Position numbers and translations under genes: made by a program. A stretch of DNA of 8,358 nt from CAYXNZ01 sp964553705 (GTDB lineage: Bacteria; Patescibacteriota; Patescibacteriia; Patescibacteriales; GWC2-42-12), in NCBI GenBank assembly GCA_964553705.1, contig CAZKKV010000032.1:1-8358 (forward strand). Reading direction: 5' to 3'. This document shows, in pieces, positions 4,224 through 8,358 of the stretch. Under the pieces are notes generated by a model. The model was given only the letters and a program-made list of their open reading frames with translations. It did not search any database and was not told the origin of the DNA. The first letter of the stretch is position 1. Each line of letters opens with the position of its first letter.

Positions 4224-5483
4224 TTAAAACAAAGTTTTTTGTTTACAAAAAGCTTTTTCTTCGTCACTAAAAATTTTTATCAGGCCGTACTGACCATCAA
4301 AGCCCGGTTCTATTGTTAATTCGCCATTACGCACTCTCCTGATACCTTCAATAATCTGTGGGGAAACTAAAGCTGTTAATTTTTTCAAGTCTGAACTGCT
4401 TAAAATTTCTAATTCACTACCGAAACGACTAATCAAATTCTGATATTCTTGCTGAACTCTCTTTGAGTTTCTTGCTTTGACCCCTATTGCTTCAGCAATA
4501 ATTTTGTCTAATTTAATTAATTTTTTAAAATCAATTGCCCCATCTGGTCTAATATTCAACGGCTTATCCGCTAATTCTTCAACTCGGCTTAAAACTCCAA
4601 TAGTCAAGGGCTTTTTACAAACAGGGCAAAGACCATGGTGTTTTTTTGTTTCTGCTGGCGTTAATCTAATTCCACAATCTCGATGACCGTCATAATGATA
4701 CATCCCTTCTTCTGGATAAAATTCTATTGTATATTTTATTTTATTTAAATTTTTCGTTTTTATAATTTGTCTTATTTCTTTATAGGAAATTTCTTCCAAA
4801 TCAAACACATTCGCTTCACGTCCAATATTCTGCAAAGAATGAGCATCGGAATTTGATAAAATAGTTAATCTGTCCAAGGCCGAAAGTCGCCAATTCATTT
4901 CTGGATCGCTAGATAAGCCAGTTTCTATTGCATAAATTTTATCTGTATATTCTCCAAAACATTCTTCTAGTGAATTAAACCCAGATTTTGAACCAAAAAC
5001 TGCAAACCACGGCGTCCAAATATGTGCCGGGTAAATTAAAAAATTTGGATTAATTGAAAAGCATAGTTTTACTAAGTCAACAGCACTCATACCTAAAATA
5101 GGCCGACCATCAGAACGAATATTATATTTTTTATCTAAAAATTTATTTAATTCTTCAACTGCTTCCATACTCGGCGCATGAACCATAATATGAATCCGCC
5201 TTGCCTTGTCACCGCTTTTATAAATCAAAGCTAATTCTGTAGAAAGTAAAAATTTAATCTTATCATTTTCAACTTCTTTTAATCTGAAAAGTCCAGAGTC
5301 CTTCTTTGTTTCTTCAAGTTTACTTTTTATATCAAAAAACCACTCCGGAAAAGTAAAGTCTCCAGTCGCTATTATGTCTACGCCTTTTATTCGACAAGCC
5401 TGATCAATATTTTCCAAAGTAAGCTGAGGTGAACAAGCTCGTGAATATTTTGAATGGATATGTAAATCTAAAACTTGTTGCAT
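4224..5483 (-). CDS. Endonuclease Q-like PHP-family protein
   Basis: A 419-residue protein that fits the EndoQ/TIGR00375 family, often mislabelled UvrD helicase. The N-terminal PHP metal-dependent phosphoesterase fold shows HIHSKYSRA (His8, His10), GDFTFPEW (Asp42), STELALIY (Glu83), VHAP (His102), YPAHIWTPWFAVFGSKSGF (His154), ETGLSSDPEMNWR (Glu187) and SNSDAHSL (Asp213, His215). A zinc site follows in HRDCGIRL...GLCPVCKKPL (Cys270, Cys286, Cys289). The C-terminal region ends in the typical PGFDGQYGLIKI. Archaeal EndoQ, of about this length, nicks DNA 5' of deaminated bases and abasic sites; bacterial members are fewer. Last gene of the yvcK operon, 41 nt after the GlmU-like gene, with no clear Shine-Dalgarno. 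The substrate is inferred from family only. Confidence 0.85.
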   Translation of the reverse strand: MQQVLDLHIHSKYSRACSPQLTLENIDQACRIKGVDIIATGDFTFPEWFFDIKSKLEETKKDSGLFRLKEVENDKIKFLLSTELALIYKSGDKARRIHIMVHAPSMEAVEELNKFLDKKYNIRSDGRPILGMSAVDLVKLCFSINPNFLIYPAHIWTPWFAVFGSKSGFNSLEECFGEYTDKIYAIETGLSSDPEMNWRLSALDRLTILSNSDAHSLQNIGREANVFDLEEISYKEIRQIIKTKNLNKIKYTIEFYPEEGMYHYDGHRDCGIRLTPAETKKHHGLCPVCKKPLTIGVLSRVEELADKPLNIRPDGAIDFKKLIKLDKIIAEAIGVKARNSKRVQQEYQNLISRFGSELEILSSSDLKKLTALVSPQIIEGIRRVRNGELTIEPGFDGQYGLIKIFSDEEKAFCKQKTLF

Positions 5484-5524
5484 TATCTTTTATTTACACT
5501 GCCAAATATAAAAACCAATTACTA

Positions 5525-6253
5525 CTAAAACAAATTTTCAGCTAACTCTAATTCTTCTTTGTTATTAATACCCATAGCTTCTTTCGGTTTTATAATGATA
5601 GAATTTATTTTATGCTTTTGCTCAAAAGCCATTTTAACCAAATCTGTAATATAATATTCTTTCTGAGCATTATTATTTTTTAATTTAGCAATATTTTTCC
5701 AAAGCCAACTATTATCAAAACAATAAAAACCAGGGTTAACTTCCTTAACTTGTTTGGTCTCGTCATTTGCATCTTTAAATTCAATAATTGCTTCAATCTC
5801 TCTGCTTTTTCTGATGACCCTGCCCCATTGAAAAAAATTATGCTCCCAGCCATCAAAATTTTCAACCTCTGTCGTCATCATAGTTATAATTCCACTACAA
5901 TTATCAGCTAATCTTTTTATTGTTTCTGCTTTAACAAAAGGATGATCGCCATAAAAACTGATAACTTTATCCGCTCTCGCTAAGTAATCCTTAGCGCAAG
6001 CCAACGCATGACCAGTGCCCAACTGATCTTTTTGGAGAGCATAAATACAATTATAGTTAGCTAAAGCTTTTTTAAATATTTCTATATTATCAGGCGAAAC
6101 TACTATTATTGGTTTTTTATCTACTCCTGAGTCTATAATTGACTGAATTAAATATTCAATCATTGGCTTGCCCTTTAGAGGGACTAAAACTTTTGGTAAA
6201 TCAGAATTCATACGCCGACCATTACCGGCAGCTAAAACCACAACTTTTTTCAT
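5525..6253 (-). CDS. GlmU-type sugar-1-phosphate nucleotidyltransferase, N-terminal domain only
   Basis: A 242-residue Rossmann-like nucleotidyltransferase matching the uridylyltransferase half of GlmU (GlcNAc-1-phosphate + UTP to UDP-GlcNAc). Visible are VVVLAAGNGRRMNSDLPKVL (nucleotide-binding loop, Arg14 and Lys21), QKDQLGTGHA (77-83, uracil recognition), YGDHP with metal-binding Asp103, VNPGFYCF, QKEYYITDLV, and near the C-terminus GINNKEEL, whose Asn fits the second metal ligand. The protein stops where GlmU would enter its linker helix. The left-handed beta-helix acetyltransferase half is therefore absent, and acetylation must come from another gene or acquired GlcNAc. Close relatives use other sugars, so GlcNAc specificity is likely, not proven. 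It lies 55 nt after yvcK in the same operon. Confidence 0.85.
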   Translation of the reverse strand: MKKVVVLAAGNGRRMNSDLPKVLVPLKGKPMIEYLIQSIIDSGVDKKPIIVVSPDNIEIFKKALANYNCIYALQKDQLGTGHALACAKDYLARADKVISFYGDHPFVKAETIKRLADNCSGIITMMTTEVENFDGWEHNFFQWGRVIRKSREIEAIIEFKDANDETKQVKEVNPGFYCFDNSWLWKNIAKLKNNNAQKEYYITDLVKMAFEQKHKINSIIIKPKEAMGINNKEELELAENLF

Positions 6254-6308
6254 ATATTATTTTTTATTCTTTATTTAAAGTAATAAACAAAAACAATTAA
6301 GTAAAAAT

Positions 6309-7280
6309 CTATAATTTATAAATTATTTTGGCAATTTTATCAGGATCATGCCTTATTAAAGTCCTTTTTATCCTATCGCCTTTTTTTTGTTTAAAAAATT
6401 TTGTCGACAAAAGATTCGCACCTATAAACTTTATTTTTTCTCGACTTTTCAAGTTGCTAAATTCGACAAACTTGCCTTCACTGGAATATTTTTTTAACAA
6501 AGATTTATCCGGTCTTTTTTTATTATAGATTATGCAATCAATTAATCCTGGTGATAAATATTCCTCTATTTTACTTAAAAAATCCAAAACTGTAAAATCG
6601 TCAGTCTGCCCCGCTTTATTCATCAAGTTACAAATATAAATTCTTTTTGCCTTACTTTCTATTATTGCTTGAACCACTCCGTCAACCAATAGATTGGGAA
6701 TTATACTAGTATATAAACTACCTGGATTAATAATGATTTTATCCGCCTGACGAATAGCTTTGACGGCTTCGGGATTTACTTTAGCCTTCGGTTTCAAGTA
6801 TATTTTTTTCAAGCCAGTTAAACTAGCTTTATCTATTCGATTTTCTCCTAATAAAATTTTTCCGCTGATCAATTTTGCAACTAATTTAACTTTTGTCAAA
6901 GTTACTGGCACAACCTTTCCTTTGATATTTAATATTTTTCCAGCTTCTACTATGGCCTCGTTAAAATTGTCAGTCACTTTTTCTAATGTTGATAAAAAAA
7001 TGTTGCCAAAATTATGACCAGTTAAGCCTCCATTACTATATCTGTAGTTAAAAAGTTCTCTCATTGTATCGCTTGACTTTGATAACGCCACCAAACATTG
7101 CCTAATGTCTCCTGGTGGCAAAACGCCTAGTTCATCTCTCAATAAACCTGATGACCCGCCGTCGTCAGCCATACTAACTATGGCAGTAATCTCTAATGGT
7201 AATTTTTTCAAACCCGAGAGAACCGTAAAACTACCTGTCCCACCGCCGATGGTCACTATTTTTTGATTTTTATTTTGCAT
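6309..7280 (-). CDS. yvcK: YvcK/GlmR family UDP-sugar-binding regulator (CofD-like fold)
   Basis: A 323-residue cytoplasmic protein of the YvcK (gluconeogenesis factor, GlmR) family. N-terminal IVTIGGGTGSFTVLSGLKKL (glycine loop 12-16) is followed by SMADDGGSSGLLRDELGVLPPGDIRQCLVAL (36-66), GGLTGHNFGNIFL (84-96), and later IINPGSLYTSIIPNLLVDGV and YICNLMNKAGQTDDF. All are signature blocks of the family. Length is typical. In Bacillus subtilis the protein is needed on gluconeogenic carbon sources, binds UDP-GlcNAc and affects GlmS activity and cell-wall precursor supply. Here it lies directly before a GlmU-like gene, which supports a UDP-GlcNAc sensing role. It is first in the operon, with a consensus promoter and a leader of about 17 nt. 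No Shine-Dalgarno. Confidence 0.93.
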   Translation of the reverse strand: MQNKNQKIVTIGGGTGSFTVLSGLKKLPLEITAIVSMADDGGSSGLLRDELGVLPPGDIRQCLVALSKSSDTMRELFNYRYSNGGLTGHNFGNIFLSTLEKVTDNFNEAIVEAGKILNIKGKVVPVTLTKVKLVAKLISGKILLGENRIDKASLTGLKKIYLKPKAKVNPEAVKAIRQADKIIINPGSLYTSIIPNLLVDGVVQAIIESKAKRIYICNLMNKAGQTDDFTVLDFLSKIEEYLSPGLIDCIIYNKKRPDKSLLKKYSSEGKFVEFSNLKSREKIKFIGANLLSTKFFKQKKGDRIKRTLIRHDPDKIAKIIYKL

Positions 7281-7303
7281 TTTTTTAGAGTATGTTGCTT
7301 TCT

Positions 7304-7331
7304 ATTATACATCCAGCAGAAGTAATGTCAA
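7304..7331 (-). promoter_or_regulatory. Perfect-consensus promoter of yvcK operon
   Basis: On the - strand TTGACA (7331-7326) and TATAAT (7309-7304) are both exact consensus hexamers with a 16-bp spacer. Transcription would start near 7297, about 17 nt before the yvcK ATG at 7280. It serves the three genes down to the terminator at 4163-4219. Confidence 0.82.
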
Positions 7332-7341
7332 TTATTTACAT

Positions 7342-7367
7342 AAAAAAAATAGCTAAAATTAGCTATT
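7342..7367 (-). terminator. Weak second terminator upstream of yvcK promoter
   Basis: On the - strand AATAGCT/AGCTATT (7367-7361, 7354-7348) forms a 7-bp hairpin with a 6-nt loop, followed by a run of T (7347-7342). The stem has only two G-C pairs. It could back up the stronger terminator at 7405-7433 and shield the yvcK promoter. Confidence 0.4.
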
Positions 7368-7404
7368 ATAAGCTATGTTTTCCGTAAATTTTAAAAACAC
7401 AGCA

Positions 7405-7433
7405 AATAAAAAACAGCCTAATACCCATAGGCT
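7405..7433 (-). terminator. Intrinsic terminator
   Basis: On the - strand AGCCTA/TAGGCT (7433-7428, 7420-7415) forms a 6-bp stem with a 7-nt loop, followed by G and TTTTTTATTT (7413-7404). It would end transcripts of the small genes at 7418-7825. The stop codon of the 26-residue ORF lies inside the stem. Confidence 0.75.
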
Positions 7434-7498
7434 ATAAATGAATAAATCATGAAACTAATAGTAAATAAACCGACTATAATAACCCATGCCCATTTCAT
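7418..7498 (-). CDS. Possible 26-residue single-pass membrane peptide
   Basis: ATG at 7498 opens a 26-codon frame ending in TAG (7420-7418). The product starts MKWAWVIIVGLFTISFMIY and ends SFIAYGY. It has one Lys at the start, then an unbroken hydrophobic/aromatic stretch long enough to span a membrane: the profile of small bacterial membrane peptides. The intrinsic terminator overlaps its stop, as expected for a last gene. Against it: no Shine-Dalgarno, no convincing own promoter, and small size. It could be co-transcribed with the gene at 7553-7825. Not recognised as a known family. Confidence 0.4.
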   Translation of the reverse strand: MKWAWVIIVGLFTISFMIYSFIAYGY

Positions 7499-7538
7499 AA
7501 AAAATTTTTGTGTATATTTTTATTTTTTTTAAAAAAAA

Positions 7539-7552
7539 GGGGGGTGGTGGGG
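7539..7552. other. G-tract directly after the 90-residue ORF
   Basis: GGGGGG-T-GG-T-GGGG on the + strand (C-rich on the transcribed strand) sits between the ORF stop at 7553 and an A8/T8 block (7523-7538). It is a striking G/C island in an AT-rich intergenic region. A two-tetrad G-quadruplex is conceivable. Homopolymer sequencing or assembly error is the main alternative. Confidence 0.5.
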
Positions 7553-7825
7553 TTAATAATTATTAATTTTTATTCCCTCCTCTTTTAGCGTTTCTTTAAT
7601 CTCGTCTCCCAAGGAAGTTCTAGCAACCACTTGATACTCAATTAAACAAAGCTGTCCTTGCCAATAGAAAACCGTTACTGCTTCTTTCTCATTTAAAAAA
7701 GTGATGTGACTGGTGGCTAATGGATTACCTTTGCTGTTTCTTCTTTGCCAACACCTACCAACTGCTTGAGCTTTTTGCCAAATTAATTCAAGCGCCTTCC
7801 TTACTTCGTTAATCCGATCTGCCAT
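7553..7825 (-). CDS. Unrecognised 90-residue protein
   Basis: I do not recognise a family. The product begins MADRINEVRKALELIWQKAQ, a predicted amphipathic helix. A basic segment (GRCWQRRNSKGNP, about residues 22-34) follows, then a beta-rich middle (SHITFLNEKEAVTVFYWQGQLCLIEYQVVA) and a charged helical tail. This helix-strand-helix layout suggests a small globular domain, cytoplasmic, with no membrane segment. The start is set by a GGAGG (7837-7833) 7 nt upstream. The longer in-frame start at 7894 would run into the 5S rRNA terminator stem. A possible extended -10 (TGCTATTAT on the - strand) lies about 40 nt upstream without a good -35. Two basic residues next to Trp/Arg could contact nucleic acid, but that is speculation. 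Confidence 0.75.
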   Translation of the reverse strand: MADRINEVRKALELIWQKAQAVGRCWQRRNSKGNPLATSHITFLNEKEAVTVFYWQGQLCLIEYQVVARTSLGDEIKETLKEEGIKINNY

Positions 7826-7832
7826 CTCATGT

Positions 7833-7837
7833 CCTCC
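7833..7837 (-). promoter_or_regulatory. Shine-Dalgarno deciding the start of the 90-residue ORF
   Basis: GGAGG on the - strand, 7 nt before ATG 7825. Together with the site at 4003 it is one of only two clear Shine-Dalgarno sequences in the window. Confidence 0.75.
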
Positions 7838-7880
7838 AAAAGTTATCAATAAACCCTTCCTAATAATAGCATAATTAAAT

Positions 7881-7896
7881 AAAAAAAACACCATTG
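7881..7896 (-). terminator. rRNA operon terminator fused to 5S processing stem
   Basis: On the - strand the 5S 3' end is followed by CAATGGTGT and a run of T (7888-7881). CAATGGTGT pairs with ACACCATCG (8021-8013) before the 5S, extending the 5S terminal helix by about nine pairs. The element serves as processing stem and, with its T-run, as a likely rRNA transcript terminator. Confidence 0.65.
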
Positions 7897-8012
7897 TTCT
7901 GGCGGCAACCTACTTTCCCAGGGCTCAGGCCCAAGTATCATCGGCGCTGAAGAGCTTAACTTCTGAGTTCGAGATGGGATCAGGTGTGACCTCTTTGCAA
8001 GAACCACCAGAA
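7897..8012 (-). rRNA. rrf: 5S ribosomal RNA
   Basis: About 116 nt. On the - strand it runs from TTCTGGTGG (8012) through the strongly conserved ACCTGATCCCATCTCGAACT and CAGAAGTTAAGC to GGGAAAGTAGGTTGCCGCCAGAA (7897). The ends pair as helix I (TTCTGG/CCAGAA plus GG/CC after a mismatch). Exact termini are set by that helix and may be off by a few bases. It lies downstream of 23S, as in a standard rRNA operon. Confidence 0.95.
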
Positions 8013-8031
8013 CGATGGTGTTTTTATCTGC

Positions 8032-8153
8032 ATAAACTAAAAACAGGTAAAAGTGCTGAACATCAGCTACAAACGTACGTACCCATTTAAAGGTTAGGGT
8101 AAAAAACTCTCGTACATCGCTTTGATAATGCTCAGCACCTGTCTTTAGTTTAT
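8032..8153 (-). other. Structured 23S-5S spacer (long imperfect hairpin)
   Basis: ATAAACTAAA (8032-8041) pairs with TTTAGTTTAT (8144-8153). ACAG/CTGT follows after one mismatch, then a 6-nt bulge, then GTGCTGA/TCAGCAC (8053-8059, 8132-8138) and CAT/ATG. Inside, GTACG/CGTAC (8075-8079, 8111-8115) and TACCC/GGGTA (8080-8084, 8097-8101) make a second bulged hairpin. It probably guides RNase processing of the 23S 3' and 5S 5' ends. Confidence 0.6.
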
Positions 8154-8189
8154 ACTTTTTTGTAAATTATCTATTTCAAAGCAAAAATG

Positions 8190-8358
8190 TGGGAAAATCA
8201 AATGGTTTATTAGTACTCCTCGGCTCAACACATTGCTGTGCTTACACCTAGAGCCTATCAAGGCGGTCATCTTCCGCCAACCTATGAAACCTAATCTTGA
8301 AGACGGCTTCACGCTTAGATGCTTTCAGCGTTTATCCAAACCGGAGGTAGCTACCCAG
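8190..8358 (-). rRNA. rrl: 23S ribosomal RNA, 3' end (partial)
   Basis: The - strand carries the conserved terminal domain VI sequence: TACCTCCGGTTTGGATAAACG, CTGAAAGCATCTAAG, CATAGGTTGGCGGAAGATGA, then TTGAGCCGAGGAGTACTAATA. These are standard 3'-terminal 23S motifs. The gene continues beyond the right edge. The 3' terminus is estimated near 8190, because its pairing partner at the 23S 5' end is outside the window. Confidence 0.93.

Noticed and set aside
4477..4686. Plus-strand 69-codon frame opposite the EndoQ-like gene
   Set aside because: Antisense to the conserved zinc-site region; no ribosome binding site or promoter.
6328..7017. Plus-strand frames of 66 and 85 codons opposite yvcK
   Set aside because: They are shadows of a well-conserved gene, with compositions rich in Phe/Leu/Ser typical of antisense translation and no start signals.
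7826..7894. N-terminal extension of the 90-residue ORF
   Set aside because: It begins in the rRNA terminator region, whereas the inner ATG has a GGAGG at ideal distance.

Overview
This AT-rich window uses the standard genetic code (no in-frame TGA is needed in any gene). It most resembles a small-genome member of the Patescibacteria (Candidate Phyla Radiation), probably a Parcubacteria-like lineage. The grounds are short genes with mostly weak Shine-Dalgarno sequences, a lysine-rich histone H1-like mini-protein, a VanW-domain cell-surface protein, a GlmU cut down to its uridylyltransferase half, and a UAU-anticodon tRNA-Ile. The lineage is an inference; a 16S or marker-gene comparison would be needed to fix it.

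Left end (1-800, + strand): an unusual tRNA graveyard. One intact tRNA-Ile(UAU) and one intact tRNA-Val(GAC) each follow a degenerate copy of themselves. Both degenerate copies carry a short hairpin-forming insert at exactly the same D-arm position, between TAGCT and CAGT. A third, 5'-truncated Ile-type copy lies after a small GIY-YIG nuclease gene. A perfect 33-bp direct repeat of the tRNA 3' end flanks that gene, so the nuclease and truncated tRNA look like a minimal tRNA-targeted insertion.

Centre-left (799-3465, + strand): a consensus-like promoter drives hsp20 (small heat-shock chaperone), then a DUF3006 gene, then a membrane-anchored VanW/peptidoglycan-binding protein. The genes are nearly contiguous, so they probably form an envelope/stress operon.

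Centre (3466-4223): a stretch dominated by non-coding sequence. It holds a 16-bp perfect inverted repeat enclosing an 81-nt structured interior (candidate non-coding RNA), a very AT-rich region with TTGTTA repeats and a palindrome, and a 39-residue histone H1-like gene with a perfect Shine-Dalgarno. A strong hairpin serves as terminator for this gene and for the convergent operon.

Centre-right (4224-7331, - strand): an operon in the order yvcK/glmR, glmU-like uridylyltransferase, endonuclease Q-like PHP-family gene, led by a perfect-consensus TTGACA-16-TATAAT promoter. YvcK family proteins bind UDP-sugars, so the first two genes make functional sense as a UDP-GlcNAc module. The third is a DNA-repair type gene.

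Right end (7332-8358, - strand): two terminators, a possible 26-residue membrane peptide, a G/C-tract, an unrecognised 90-residue protein, then 5S rRNA, a structured 23S-5S spacer and the 3' end of 23S rRNA, which runs off the window.
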